DNA of 64,000 nucleotides from Knoellia sp031844405 (GCA_031844405.1 JAUZVC010000002.1:248001-312000); one strand, 5' to 3'; shown: positions 51,963-60,980, numbered from the stretch's first letter. Notes: generated from the letters alone by a model not told the origin. Numbers and translations: made by a program.

Positions 51963-52700
51963 ATGACCGACCAGATCGCCTCCGGGGCGCTGCCCCTCGC
52001 CGTCCTCGTGGCGGCGCTCGCGGGCCTCGTCTCCTTCGCCTCGCCGTGCGTGCTGCCCCTCGTGCCGGGCTTCCTCGGCTACGTCACGGGGCTCAGCGAC
52101 ACCGCGCTCGAGCAGCGCTCGCGCGGACGCATGGTGCTCGGGGCGCTGCTCTTCGTGCTCGGCTTCGCTGTCGTGTTCATCCTCATGTTCCTCTTCGTCG
52201 CCACGCTCGGCCGGTCGCTCACCGAGCACCGCGAGCTGCTCATGCGGGTCGGCGGGGTGCTCGTCATCCTCATGGGCCTCGTCTTCCTCGGGATGGGGTC
52301 CCAGCGGCAGTTCGGGCCGACGTGGCGTCCGCGTGCGGGCCTGCTCGGGGCGCCGGTCCTCGGCGCGGTCTTCGCGCTCGGGTGGGCGCCGTGCACGAGC
52401 CCGACACTCGGTGCGGTGCTGGCCATGTCGGCCTCGGTCACCGACCCCAGCCAAGGGCGCGCGGTGACGCTCGCGACGGCATACGCGCTGGGTCTGGGTC
52501 TGCCGTTCGTCCTCGCGGCGGCCGGGATCGAGAGGTTCGAGCGGGTCTCGCGCTTCGTCCGGCGCCACCACCGCGTCGTCCAGGTCGTCGGCGGCGGCTT
52601 CCTCGTCGCCATCGGCGTCCTCCTCCTCACGGGCGTCTGGGAGGACCTCATGCGCTGGGTCCAGACCGAGCTCATCAACGGGTTCGAGGTGGCGCTCTGA
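51963..52700 (+). CDS. ccdA: Cytochrome c biogenesis protein CcdA
   Basis: 245 residues, six membrane segments. The transmembrane redox Cys lie in FASPCVLPLVPGF and WAPCTSPTLGA. Passes electrons from cytoplasmic thioredoxin to ResA-type proteins outside. Stop overlaps the resB ATG (TGATG). Confidence 0.94.
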   Translation: MTDQIASGALPLAVLVAALAGLVSFASPCVLPLVPGFLGYVTGLSDTALEQRSRGRMVLGALLFVLGFAVVFILMFLFVATLGRSLTEHRELLMRVGGVLVILMGLVFLGMGSQRQFGPTWRPRAGLLGAPVLGAVFALGWAPCTSPTLGAVLAMSASVTDPSQGRAVTLATAYALGLGLPFVLAAAGIERFERVSRFVRRHHRVVQVVGGGFLVAIGVLLLTGVWEDLMRWVQTELINGFEVAL

Positions 52701-54289
52701 TGAGCCTCTCGACCCAGCCCACCGACCCGCGCACCGAGCGCGACGACGTCACCCAGCCCGACCTCGGGCCGCTGGGGCTGCTGCGCTTCGCCTGGCGCCA
52801 GCTCACGTCGATGCGGACCGCGCTCTTCCTCCTGCTGCTGCTGGCGGTCGCGGCGCTGCCAGGCTCGATCTTCCCGCAGCGCTCGATCGACGCCGTCCGC
52901 ACCGCCGACTGGATCGCCCGGCATGAGACCGCGGGGCCGTGGCTCGACCGGCTCGGGTTCTTCGAGGTCTATGCCTCGCCATGGTTCGCCGCGATCTACC
53001 TCCTCCTCTTCGTGTCGCTCGTCGGCTGCGTCCTGCCGCGGTCGAAGGTCCACTGGAAGGCGATGCGGTCGCAGCCGCCGCGTGCCCCCAAGCGGCTCGA
53101 GCGGCTCGCCGCGCATGACACGGTGACCGTCGACGGCACGCCCGACGAGGTGCTCGAGCAGGTGCGCGGGGGGCTGCGGTCCGGGCGGTTCCGGACGCAC
53201 TCGCACGACGCGACGACGGTCTCGGCGGAGAAGGGCTACCTCAAGGAGACGGGCAACCTCGCCTTCCACCTCGCCCTCATCGGCGTCATCGTCGGCATGG
53301 CCTGGGGCCACCTGCTCGGCTGGAAGGCCGACATCATCCTCCCGGTGGGCGAGTCGATGGCCAACGTCGCCGCCCGCTACGACACCCTGAGCACCGGCCC
53401 GCTCGTCGACCCGGCCGACTTCGAGCCGTTCCAGATGACGCTCACCCGCTTCGACGCGGAGTTCGAGACCGACGTCCAGGGCAAGGGGCAGTTCGGCTCG
53501 CCCCGGGACTTCACGGCATACGTCGACTTCAAGAAGTCTCCCGGCGCGAAGGTGGAGAAGAAGGTCATCCGGGTCAACGGCCCCCTCGAGACCGGCGGCG
53601 GGACGGCCTTCCTCCTCGGCAACGGCTACGCGCCGAAGATCACCGTCAAGGACGCGCAGGGCAACGTCACCTACTCCGACGCGACGCCGTTCCTCGCCCA
53701 GGACAACAACTACACCTCCGTCGGCGCGGTCAAGGTCGCCGGCGCCGGGCCCGAGGGCAAGCAGCTGGGCTTCGCCGGGCTCTTCCTGCCGACGGCGGTC
53801 CTCGACGACCAGGGCCCGCGCTCGGTCTTCCCCGACGCGCTCGAGCCGGCACTCGCGTTGTCGGCCTTCGAGGGGACGCTCTTCCCGGGCGGGCGGCCGC
53901 AGTCGGTCTACTCGCTCGACACCGCCGAGATGACCCAGCTCGAGAACAAGGAGGGCACCGACCTCCTGCGCATCTGGCTCACCCCCGGGCAGACCTACAC
54001 GCTGCCGGGCGGGCAGGGGTCGATCACCTTCGACGGCGTGCAGCGGTTCGCGGGCATCTCGGTGCGCAACGACCCCGGCAAGGAGCTCACGCTCGTCTCC
54101 TCGCTCGTGGCCCTGCTGGGGCTCATCCTGTCGCTCACCGTCCGCCGGCGACGGGTGTTCGTGCGGGTTTCACCGGCGGACGACGAGGGCCGTACCGTGG
54201 TGAGCATCGGAGGCCTGGCCAAGGACGACGACGAGGGCATGGGCGAGCAGCTCGAGGACGTCCTCACCCGACTGAAGGAACGACCGTGA
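52700..54289 (+). CDS. resB: Cytochrome c biogenesis protein ResB
   Basis: 529 residues; three N-terminal membrane helices, a large extracytoplasmic domain and a last helix near 470-490. LGLLRFAWRQLTSMRTALFLLLLLAVAALPGSIFPQ and GYLKETGNLAFHLALIGVIVGMAWG are family-typical. Works with CcsB as the System II heme-export and ligation complex. GTGA overlap with ccsB. Confidence 0.94.
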   Translation: MSLSTQPTDPRTERDDVTQPDLGPLGLLRFAWRQLTSMRTALFLLLLLAVAALPGSIFPQRSIDAVRTADWIARHETAGPWLDRLGFFEVYASPWFAAIYLLLFVSLVGCVLPRSKVHWKAMRSQPPRAPKRLERLAAHDTVTVDGTPDEVLEQVRGGLRSGRFRTHSHDATTVSAEKGYLKETGNLAFHLALIGVIVGMAWGHLLGWKADIILPVGESMANVAARYDTLSTGPLVDPADFEPFQMTLTRFDAEFETDVQGKGQFGSPRDFTAYVDFKKSPGAKVEKKVIRVNGPLETGGGTAFLLGNGYAPKITVKDAQGNVTYSDATPFLAQDNNYTSVGAVKVAGAGPEGKQLGFAGLFLPTAVLDDQGPRSVFPDALEPALALSAFEGTLFPGGRPQSVYSLDTAEMTQLENKEGTDLLRIWLTPGQTYTLPGGQGSITFDGVQRFAGISVRNDPGKELTLVSSLVALLGLILSLTVRRRRVFVRVSPADDEGRTVVSIGGLAKDDDEGMGEQLEDVLTRLKERP

Positions 54290-55281
54290 CCAACGAGAAC
54301 CTCGCGACCTACGCGAACCTCAGCCTCTACTCCGCCATGGCGGTGCTCACCCTCTCGATGCTCGCGTATGCCGCGTACCTCGCCGGGCTGCTCCCCGCGC
54401 GTGAGGAGCGGGCCGAGTCCGTCCAGGGTGCCGACGCGCCGGAGCGGGAGCTCGTGGCGGCCGGTGGCGTGGCTGCGTCGGGTGCCGGTGCGGGCAGTGC
54501 GTCGTCCACGCCGTCCGGTCCCGACGGGTCCGGGGTGCCGCTGCGTGCCCGCAAGGCCGGCGGTGTCGCCCAGACGCTCGCCGTTCTCGGCACGGTCCTG
54601 CTGTTCGTCTCGGCGGCCATGCGCGGTGCGTCGGTGCAGCGCTGGCCGCTGGGCAACATGTTCGAGTTCGGCGTGGCGTCGGCGCTCTTCACGATGGTCG
54701 TCTTCGTCGCGTGGGGCATGCGACGCGACCTCAAGTGGCTCGGGCTCTTCGTCGTCGCGCCCGTGCTCATCCTGCTCGGGCTCGCCAACACCGTCTGGTA
54801 CACCGAGGCCGCCGAGCTCATGCCGTCGCTCAAGAGCGTCTGGCTCGTCATCCACGTCACCGTCGCGACGATCTCGGTCGGGCTCTTCGCCGTCGGCTTC
54901 GTCGTCGCGCTGCTCTACCTCGCGCAGGACCGGTGGGGAGCCGAGCGGGGAGTGCTGCGCGCCCTGCCGGCGGGCCGGACGCTCGAGCGGCTCACCTACG
55001 GGCTGCACATCGTCGCGTTCCCGCTGTGGACCTTCACCCTCATCGCCGGCGCCATCTGGGCCCGCCAGGCCTGGGGCTCCTACTGGAACTGGGACCCCAA
55101 GGAGGTGTGGACGTTCATCATCTGGGTCGTCTACGCGGCCTACCTGCATGCCCGGGTGACCCGGGGCTGGCGCCGCCAGTCGGCCACCTGGGTGGCCGTC
55201 GCGGGCTTCGTCTGCATCATCGTCAACTACGCCGTCGTCAACGTCTACTTCGTCGGCCAGCACTCCTACTCGGGACTCTGA
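54286..55281 (+). CDS. ccsB: Cytochrome c biogenesis protein CcsB (ResC)
   Basis: 331 residues with about eight membrane segments. The heme-handling WWD domain reads AWGSYWNWDPKEVWTFIIW, with conserved His in the flanking helices (IHVTVATISVG, LHIVAFPLW). Residues about 40-75 form an Ala/Gly/Ser-rich loop. Ligates heme to apocytochromes together with ResB. Confidence 0.95.
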   Translation: MTNENLATYANLSLYSAMAVLTLSMLAYAAYLAGLLPAREERAESVQGADAPERELVAAGGVAASGAGAGSASSTPSGPDGSGVPLRARKAGGVAQTLAVLGTVLLFVSAAMRGASVQRWPLGNMFEFGVASALFTMVVFVAWGMRRDLKWLGLFVVAPVLILLGLANTVWYTEAAELMPSLKSVWLVIHVTVATISVGLFAVGFVVALLYLAQDRWGAERGVLRALPAGRTLERLTYGLHIVAFPLWTFTLIAGAIWARQAWGSYWNWDPKEVWTFIIWVVYAAYLHARVTRGWRRQSATWVAVAGFVCIIVNYAVVNVYFVGQHSYSGL

Positions 55282-55285
55282 ACCC

Positions 55286-55606
55286 ATGTCGATGGTCCGC
55301 TACCTCATCCTGCGTACGCTGATCTTCGTCGGCTGCCTCGCCCTCACCTGGCTGCTGGGGCTGCGTGACCGCGAGGAGCAGCTGCTCGCAGTCGTCATCG
55401 CCGCGGTCGCCTCGCTCGTCATCTCGGCGGTCGTGCTCAAGCCGTTCCGCCAGCAGGCCTCGGCCGACATCGCCGAGCGCGTCGACCGCCGGGTCGAGCG
55501 CAAGCGCGAGAGGGCGGCTCGCAGTGACGAGGCCGTCGAGGACGCCGAGCTGCGTCGCCCGGCGGGTGGCGTCGACGAGGGCGGCAGCGACTCCGACTTC
55601 CGCTGA
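55286..55606 (+). CDS. DUF4229 membrane protein
   Basis: 106 residues: two membrane helices (about 8-24 and 34-50) and a charged C-terminal helix with VDRRVERKRERAA. DUF4229 follows ccsB in actinobacteria (Rv0531 position). Function unknown. 4 nt after ccsB. Confidence 0.85.
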   Translation: MSMVRYLILRTLIFVGCLALTWLLGLRDREEQLLAVVIAAVASLVISAVVLKPFRQQASADIAERVDRRVERKRERAARSDEAVEDAELRRPAGGVDEGGSDSDFR

Positions 55607-55786
55607 CCCTGCAGGGTGGGCCGCGAGCTCGCTCCTGTGTCCCGCCAGGGGCGGGGTAGAGTCCGCGCCCGACTGGACACAGGCCGACGGACGGTCGTCC
55701 ACAGCGCCAGGAAGTCCGCCTGACCGTTCACAGACGGAGCGGATGCACGTGGTGCCCCCGCGACCTGGTCCGCGAGGCTCAACGGC

Positions 55787-56710
55787 ATGCCGGCCAGGAC
55801 CAACGCACAGACTCGACGTCAGGCAGCAGCCACGTTGGCGGCCGACCACGACGGTGTCGTCCACCGCGCCGACCTGCGCCGTATCGGAGTCTCACGGCAC
55901 GACGTGAGGGCAGAGATCGAAGCGGGGCGCTGGGTCAGCAGGGGCCGCCACACCGTCCGAGTCCTGTCCGTCGAGGCATCCGCGCGGGCAGACCTGTGGA
56001 CCGCAGTATGGGAAAGCGGCTGGGGCGCGGTCCTCGATGGGGCGGCCGCGCTCGTCGCCCAAGGGATGGTCGGGTTCGACCTGCCGACGATCGATGTGGC
56101 CGTCCCGAAGGGCTCCTCCGTGCACAGGGTGGAAGGGGTGACGACGCACGAGCGACGAGAGGTCGGCCCGGTCGTCGGGTCCGGCGTGCCGCGGACGCGG
56201 CCTGAGCACGCGCTCATCCGCGCCGCCCAATGGGCCAGAACGGACCGACAGGCGGCACTTCTTGTCTGCCTGCCGGTGCAGCAGCGACTCGTGCGGCCCG
56301 CTTCGGTTCTGTCGGCGTGGGCGTCGGTCCGGCGGTCGCCCCGCAGGCCCCTCATCGGGGCGGTGATCGCCGACGTGTGCGATGGAGCCCATTCGCTCGG
56401 TGAGCTGGATTTCGCGCGGCTCTGTCGCACCCACCGCTTGCCACCACCCATCAGGCAGAGCCTGCGTGTGTCCCGGAGTGGCCGCGTCTACCTTGATGTC
56501 GAGTGGGACGGTCTGGTCGTCGAGATCGACGGCGGGCACCACCTGGCCGGCCTGAACCCGATGGACGATGCGCTTCGGGCCAACGAGGTCGTCCTCGATG
56601 GGACCCCGGTGCTGCGGCTTCCGGTGCTCGGACTGCGCCTGCGGCCGGACGCGTTCATGGCGCAGGTGGCCCGAGCGGTGCATCGCTATGTCCTGCCGGA
56701 CGTGGCCTAG
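55787..56710 (+). CDS. AbiEi-like N-domain fused to a DUF559/Vsr-type PD-(D/E)XK nuclease domain
   Basis: 307 residues. The N-terminal ~60 (AATLAADHDGVVHRADLRRIGVSRHDVRAEIEAGRWVSRGRHTV) form the AbiEi-type winged-helix antitoxin domain; the C-terminal 100 (VYLDVEWDGLVVEIDGGHHLAGLNPMDDALRANEVVLDG) match the DUF559/Vsr-like endonuclease fold, with the likely acid pair in YLDVEW and VEIDG. Start ATG has no clear binding site. Not part of the conserved ccs-men order, so accessory. The 55607-55786 gap upstream has a 9-bp inverted repeat (55634-55642/55675-55683) around a TAGAGT box. Toxin-antitoxin or defence role is possible, not shown. Confidence 0.75.
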   Translation: MPARTNAQTRRQAAATLAADHDGVVHRADLRRIGVSRHDVRAEIEAGRWVSRGRHTVRVLSVEASARADLWTAVWESGWGAVLDGAAALVAQGMVGFDLPTIDVAVPKGSSVHRVEGVTTHERREVGPVVGSGVPRTRPEHALIRAAQWARTDRQAALLVCLPVQQRLVRPASVLSAWASVRRSPRRPLIGAVIADVCDGAHSLGELDFARLCRTHRLPPPIRQSLRVSRSGRVYLDVEWDGLVVEIDGGHHLAGLNPMDDALRANEVVLDGTPVLRLPVLGLRLRPDAFMAQVARAVHRYVLPDVA

Positions 56711-56749
56711 GGGCCGCGCCTTGCTGGACACAAGCCTTGCGGCGGGGGG

Positions 56750-57634
56750 TCAGCCGAGGGCGCGCGAGGCGAGGATGCCGGCGAAGACCGTCACGGCATA
56801 CACGAGCTCGTATCTGCCCGTGGAGCCGAGGACGGGCACGAGCCGGCGACCCTCGGCGCCGTGCATGACGACCTGGACGGCCTTCCAGATGGCGGCGATG
56901 GAGATGAGGCCGAGCAGCGCGAAGGGCTCCCAGATGGCCATGACGCCGACCATGAGGATGCTCACGACGACGAGCGCGAGCCAGAAGCGGCGGGTGCCCG
57001 CGTCCCCGAGCCGCACGGCGAGCGTGTGCTTGCCGGTCTGCGAGTCGGTGGGGGTGTCGCGCAGGTTGTTGATGACGAGGATGGCCGAGGCGATGGCGCC
57101 GACACCGATGGCCGCCGCGAGGCCGAACCAGGTGAGGGCGCCGACCTGCGCATAGAGCGTGCCCAGCGTGGCGACGAGGCCGAAGAAGACGAAGACGAAG
57201 ACCTCACCGAGGCCCATGTAGCCGTAGGGGTTCTCGCCGCCGGTGTACTTCCACCCGGCGAGAATCGACAGGACGCCGAGCGGCAGCAGCAACCACGCCT
57301 CGGACAGCGCGACGAGGGCGAGGCCGGCGACGGCGGCGAACCCGAAGGTGAGGAAAGCGGCCATCTTCACGCTCTCGGGCCGGGCCAGCCTCTGGCCGAC
57401 GAGCCGCACCGGGCCGACGCGCGAGTCGTCGGTGCCACGGATGCCGTCGGAGTAGTCGTTGGCGTAGTTGACGCCGACCTGGAGGGCGAGGGCGACGACG
57501 GCCGCGAGGAGCGCGATCCCGTAGTCGGGGTCCGAGTGCTGCGCGGCCGCGGCCGTCCCGATGACGACCGGGGCGATGGCAGCGAAGAGGGTGCGGGGGC
57601 GCGCGCCGCCGACCCACTGTCCGAGTGTGGCCAT
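56750..57634 (-). CDS. menA: 1,4-dihydroxy-2-naphthoate octaprenyltransferase
   Basis: Prenylates DHNA in menaquinone synthesis; 294 residues, about eight membrane helices. The two Asp-rich prenyl-diphosphate sites are NYANDYSDGIRGTD and NNLRDTPTDSQTGK. Ends 39 nt from the convergent AbiEi-like gene. Third gene of menE-PLDc_N-menA on the minus strand. Confidence 0.95.
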   Translation of the reverse strand: MATLGQWVGGARPRTLFAAIAPVVIGTAAAAQHSDPDYGIALLAAVVALALQVGVNYANDYSDGIRGTDDSRVGPVRLVGQRLARPESVKMAAFLTFGFAAVAGLALVALSEAWLLLPLGVLSILAGWKYTGGENPYGYMGLGEVFVFVFFGLVATLGTLYAQVGALTWFGLAAAIGVGAIASAILVINNLRDTPTDSQTGKHTLAVRLGDAGTRRFWLALVVVSILMVGVMAIWEPFALLGLISIAAIWKAVQVVMHGAEGRRLVPVLGSTGRYELVYAVTVFAGILASRALG

Positions 57635-57646
57635 GAGGGGTGGTGC

Positions 57647-57898
57647 CTAGAGTCCTTTGAGGAAGTCGGGGTCATCGTCCGGGCCGCGCGGCATCGGCCG
57701 GCGCGGCGGCGGCGGGCTCGCCTTGGGGCGCCCGGCGAGCAGCCACGCGACCGACCCGGCGAACGGGAAGAGCAGGATGACGAACACCCAGATGAGCTTG
57801 GGCAGGCCCCGCACCCGGCTCTCGTCGGTCTGGACGCAGTCGACGACACAGTAGATCGACAGCGCCAGAGCGATGAGGAAGGGCAGGAAGCGGAGCAC
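57647..57898 (-). CDS. Small membrane protein with PLDc_N domain
   Basis: 83 residues with two helices and the PLDc_N pattern (CVVDCVQTDESRVRGLPKLIWVFVILLFPFAGSVAWLLAGRP). C-terminal Pro-rich tail. Start GTG 57898, 4 nt after the menE stop; menA follows 12 nt later. Function unknown. Confidence 0.85.
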   Translation of the reverse strand: MLRFLPFLIALALSIYCVVDCVQTDESRVRGLPKLIWVFVILLFPFAGSVAWLLAGRPKASPPPPRRPMPRGPDDDPDFLKGL

Positions 57899-57902
57899 GA
57901 CC

Positions 57903-59060
57903 TCATTCTCCCACGGTCGAGAAGAGCTCCCGGATGGCCGCCCGGTCGGGCTTGCCGGGACCCCGTGCGGGGATGGCGTCGACCTCCCGGACCGCTCGGG
58001 GCAGGGCAGCGTCGGCCAGTATGCCGCGGAGCTGGTTGCGCAGCCCGCCCACCGTGGGTGCCGCGGAGCCGGGGCTCGTCACGACGGCGACGGCGAGCAC
58101 CTCTCCCCACTCCGGGTCGGGGACGCCGACGGCGACGGCCTCGCGGATGCCGTCGAGCCGGGCGACCGCCTCCTCGACGACCCTCGGTGCGACCTTGAGT
58201 CCGCCGGTGTTGACGAGGTCGTCGACCCGGCCGTCGACGTGGAGGCGTCCGTCGTCGTCGACGTGCCCGACGTCGTCGGTGCGGAAGGTCTCGGGTCGGG
58301 GGAAGGCGTCGCGGGTGAGGTGGGGGTCACCGAGGTATCCGGCGGCGACGGTGGGACCGATGAGCGAGATGCGGCCGTCCGCGTCGAGATCGACCGAGGT
58401 GCCGTCGAGCGGTCGCCCGTCATAGACGCACCCGCCCGAGGTCTCGCTCATGCCGTAGGTCGTCACGGCGGTGACGCCGGACTCCCTGGCTCGAACGAGC
58501 AGGTCGGGGTGGGTGGCCGCACCGCCGACGAGGACGGCGCTGAAGCGCGAGAGCCGCTCGGTGGCGACGTCGTCGGCGAGCAGGCGGGCGAGCTGGGTCG
58601 GGACGAGCGACACGACGGTCGGCTGGTCGGTCCGCGTCATCGCGTCGACGGCGGCGGTCCAGGTCGCGGCGGTGAAGCCTTGGGCCGGGTCGAGCACGTC
58701 GGGGGTCGTGCCGGCGACGACCGACCGGAGCAGCACCTGCAGCCCGGCGATGTGGTGCGCGGGCACGGTGAGCAGCCACTGTCCGTGGCCGCCGAGGCGC
58801 GCGGCGGTGGCGTCGATGCTGCTGCGGAGGTTGGCGGCCGTGAGCATGGCCCGCTTCGGGACGCCGGTCGAGCCCGACGTGCCGACGACGACGGCGAGAT
58901 CGGCCGGGAGGTCCGCCTCCCGGTGAGATGGGAGATCCGGCGGAGGCGAGCCGACGGCATACGGGGCGACGGGGGAACCACCCTCGAGGGCGAGCGCGAG
59001 GCGGGGGAGGAGGTCGAGGGCGGCCGCGCCGGGTGGGACGGCGAGCGGCTCGATCCTCAT
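57903..59060 (-). CDS. menE: O-succinylbenzoate-CoA ligase
   Basis: Activates o-succinylbenzoate with CoA and ATP. 385 residues, shorter than many ANL enzymes. The AMP motif VVVGTSGSTGVPKRAML, TTYGMSETSGGCVYDG, FRTDDVGHVDDDGRLHVDGRVDDLVNTGGLKV and the C-terminal Lys in GKPDRAAIREL are all present. ATG 59060 follows a TAGAGT box by 6 nt (leaderless). Confidence 0.94.
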   Translation of the reverse strand: MRIEPLAVPPGAAALDLLPRLALALEGGSPVAPYAVGSPPPDLPSHREADLPADLAVVVGTSGSTGVPKRAMLTAANLRSSIDATAARLGGHGQWLLTVPAHHIAGLQVLLRSVVAGTTPDVLDPAQGFTAATWTAAVDAMTRTDQPTVVSLVPTQLARLLADDVATERLSRFSAVLVGGAATHPDLLVRARESGVTAVTTYGMSETSGGCVYDGRPLDGTSVDLDADGRISLIGPTVAAGYLGDPHLTRDAFPRPETFRTDDVGHVDDDGRLHVDGRVDDLVNTGGLKVAPRVVEEAVARLDGIREAVAVGVPDPEWGEVLAVAVVTSPGSAAPTVGGLRNQLRGILADAALPRAVREVDAIPARGPGKPDRAAIRELFSTVGE

Positions 59061-59066
59061 GGGACA

Positions 59067-59072
59067 ACTCTA
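59067..59072 (-). promoter_or_regulatory. Leaderless -10 box (TAGAGT) of menE
   Basis: Minus-strand TAGAGT, 6 nt, ATG 59060. The plus-strand gene at 59106 is divergent. Confidence 0.6.
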
Positions 59073-59105
59073 GGCAGGCGGGTGGAGCGTGAGGATGATG
59101 GGCGC

Positions 59106-59561
59106 ATGGACCCCGAGTTCGCGGCATACCTCGACCGGGTTCGCGCCCACCGGGCCGAGCTCGGGGAGTCGATGGCGGCCCTCGACGCGGCCCTGGCCCT
59201 GCCGATCGGGCTCGGGCCGCTGTGGCGACGCCGGGTGCGGGCCGCGCTCACCGAGCTCGAGCACGACCTGCGCGACCACCGCGCGATCACGGAGGAGCCG
59301 GGTGGTCTCTATGCCGACGCGGTGGCACGGGCGCCACGGCTCGCGTCGCTCGCGAAGCTCCAGATGGAGGAGCACCTCGACTTCGTCGAGGTCGTGCAGC
59401 GGTTGCTCGGCGAGCGCGAGGCCGGGCTCGAGAGCCCCGAAGCGGTCGCGGCACACCGGGAGGCTGCCACCGAGCTCGTCGGTCGCCTGGTTCGTCACCG
59501 CCAGCGCGGCGCGGACCTCATCTACGAGGCCTACGAGGTCGACATCGGCGGCTCCGGCTGA
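59106..59561 (+). CDS. Helical hypothetical protein
   Basis: 151 residues, all helix-forming with several His/Glu pairs (LEHDLRDHRAITEE, QMEEHLDFVEVVQRLLGEREAG, VRHRQRGADLIYEAYEVDIGG). Not recognised; the His/Glu spacing is faintly hemerythrin-like. ATG 59106 has no ribosome binding site. Divergent from menE, convergent with menB. The third codon region carries a CGGCATAC motif (59123). Confidence 0.6.
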   Translation: MDPEFAAYLDRVRAHRAELGESMAALDAALALPIGLGPLWRRRVRAALTELEHDLRDHRAITEEPGGLYADAVARAPRLASLAKLQMEEHLDFVEVVQRLLGEREAGLESPEAVAAHREAATELVGRLVRHRQRGADLIYEAYEVDIGGSG

Positions 59562-59601
59562 CCGGTCGGGCCGGGCAGGCACGGTCGGGCGGCGAGCGAT
59601 G

Positions 59602-59651
59602 CAGAGATGGGTGGGCGAGTCAGCCGGGGCCGGCTCGCTCGGTCATCTCTG
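59602..59651. terminator. Hairpin between convergent genes
   Basis: Arms CAGAGATG (59602-59609) and CATCTCTG (59644-59651) pair perfectly; the loop can form a second GC-rich stem. Placed between the 59561 and 59682 gene ends, so probably a bidirectional terminator. Confidence 0.6.
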
Positions 59652-59681
59652 GCTGGCTCACGGCGCCCTGCGGCTCGGAGG

Positions 59682-60632
59682 TCAGAAGTACCAGGGGAAA
59701 GGGGACCAGTCGGGGTCGCGCTTCTCGAGGAACTGGTCGCGGCCCTCGACGGCCTCGTCGGTCATGTAGGCGAGCCGCGTCGCCTCACCGGCGAAGACCT
59801 GCTGGCCCATGAGCCCGTCGTCGACGAGGTTGAACGAGAACTTGAGCATCCGCTGCGCCTGCGGTGACTTCGACAGGATCTCGCGGGCGACCTGGAGGGC
59901 GTCGGACTCGAGCTCGTCGTGCGCGGAGACGATGTTGACGGCGCCCATGCGGTGCATGTCGTCGGCGGTGTAGGTCCGGCCGAGGAAGAAGATCTCGCGG
60001 GCGAACTTCTGCCCGACCATGCGCGCGAGGTAGGCCGACCCGTAGCCGCCGTCGAAGGAGCCCACGTCGGCGTCGGTCTGCTTGAAGCGGGCATGCTCGC
60101 GCGAGGCCATCGTGAGGTCGCAGACGACGTGGAGCGAGTGGCCCCCGCCCGCGGCCCAGCCGCCCACGAGGCAGATGACGACCTTGGGCATCGTGCGGAT
60201 GAGGCGCTGGACCTCGAGGATGTGGAGCCTGCCACCCTCGGCCTTGACGCGGCGCTCGTCGACACCGGACGCGGTCGCGTCGTCGGTGCCCTCGGCGGCG
60301 TACTGGTAGCCCGAGCGGCCACGGATGCGCTGGTCGCCGCCGGAGCAGAAGGCCCACTTGCCCTCGCTGCCGGTGCCCGACGGACCGGGGCCGTTGCCCG
60401 TGAGCAGGACGACGCCGACATCGGCGGTGCGACGGGCGTGGTCGAGCGCGCGGTAGAGCTCGTCGACGGTGTGCGGGCGGAAGGCGTTGAGCACCTCGGG
60501 CCGGTCGAAGGCGATGCGCACGGCACCGAGCCCGCGCGCCCGGTGGTAGGTGATGTCGGTGAAGTCGAACCCCTCGACCTCGTCCCACGCCGCCGGGTCG
60601 AACGTCTCGCTCACGCCATCGATCGCAGTCAC
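59682..60632 (-). CDS. menB: 1,4-dihydroxy-2-naphthoyl-CoA synthase
   Basis: Crotonase-fold ring closure in menaquinone synthesis. 316 residues. VRIAFDRPEVLNAFRPHTVDELYRALDHAR, FCSGGDQRIRGRSGYQYA, LVGGWAAGGGHSLHVVCDLTMASREHA, KQTDADVGSFDGGYGSAYLARMVGQKFAREIFFLGR and the C-terminal FLEKRDPDWSPFPWYF are MenB signatures. The N-terminal ~25 residues are extra. GTG 60632 is 7 nt after a TAGGCT box (leaderless). Confidence 0.96.
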   Translation of the reverse strand: MTAIDGVSETFDPAAWDEVEGFDFTDITYHRARGLGAVRIAFDRPEVLNAFRPHTVDELYRALDHARRTADVGVVLLTGNGPGPSGTGSEGKWAFCSGGDQRIRGRSGYQYAAEGTDDATASGVDERRVKAEGGRLHILEVQRLIRTMPKVVICLVGGWAAGGGHSLHVVCDLTMASREHARFKQTDADVGSFDGGYGSAYLARMVGQKFAREIFFLGRTYTADDMHRMGAVNIVSAHDELESDALQVAREILSKSPQAQRMLKFSFNLVDDGLMGQQVFAGEATRLAYMTDEAVEGRDQFLEKRDPDWSPFPWYF

Positions 60633-60639
60633 GCGTCGG

Positions 60640-60645
60640 AGCCTA
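60640..60645 (-). promoter_or_regulatory. Leaderless -10 box (TAGGCT) of menB
   Basis: Minus-strand TAGGCT, 7 nt, GTG 60632, giving menB its own promoter within 42 nt of the upstream gene. Confidence 0.6.
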
Positions 60646-60674
60646 ACGGGGTGCCGACGGGCGCCGGCCGGCTG

Positions 60675-60920
60675 TCAGCGCTGCCAGGTGTAGTCGGCTC
60701 CGGCCTCGGCCGCGACGACCTCGTCCGGCACGACGACGAAGTGGGTGCGCTCGGCCTCGGTGAGCGTCGCCGGGTCGACCTTGCCGTCGGGGTCGACGGC
60801 CTCCAGATGGGCGCGCAGGGCGCCCTCGGCGAACTCGTTCCACGTGAGGCCGGTGCGCTTGGCATAGGCGCGCGCCTGCTTGAGGAGGGCGGAGTCGAGG
60901 CTGATCGTCGTCTGCTGCAT
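60675..60920 (-). CDS. Ribbon-helix-helix protein, antitoxin-like
   Basis: 81 residues. MQQTTISLDSALLKQARAYAKRTGLTWNEFAEGALRAHLE is an RHH DNA-binding fold as in ParD/CopG-type antitoxins; the rest is short and charged. No toxin gene (PIN or RelE) is next to it. ATG 60920 has GGGGAG directly adjacent, so an in-frame upstream GTG start is also possible. Divergent from menC and upstream of menB; may regulate one of them. Confidence 0.78.
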   Translation of the reverse strand: MQQTTISLDSALLKQARAYAKRTGLTWNEFAEGALRAHLEAVDPDGKVDPATLTEAERTHFVVVPDEVVAAEAGADYTWQR

Positions 60921-60967
60921 CTCCCCATCGCAGCCCACGCCGCCGCCGTTGGCAAGGGACCCACGGG

Positions 60968-60973
60968 TAGGTT
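60968..60973 (+). promoter_or_regulatory. Leaderless -10 box (TAGGTT) of menC
   Basis: TAGGTT ends 7 nt before ATG 60981, which selects that start. Confidence 0.6.
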
Positions 60974-60980
60974 CGGCCCC

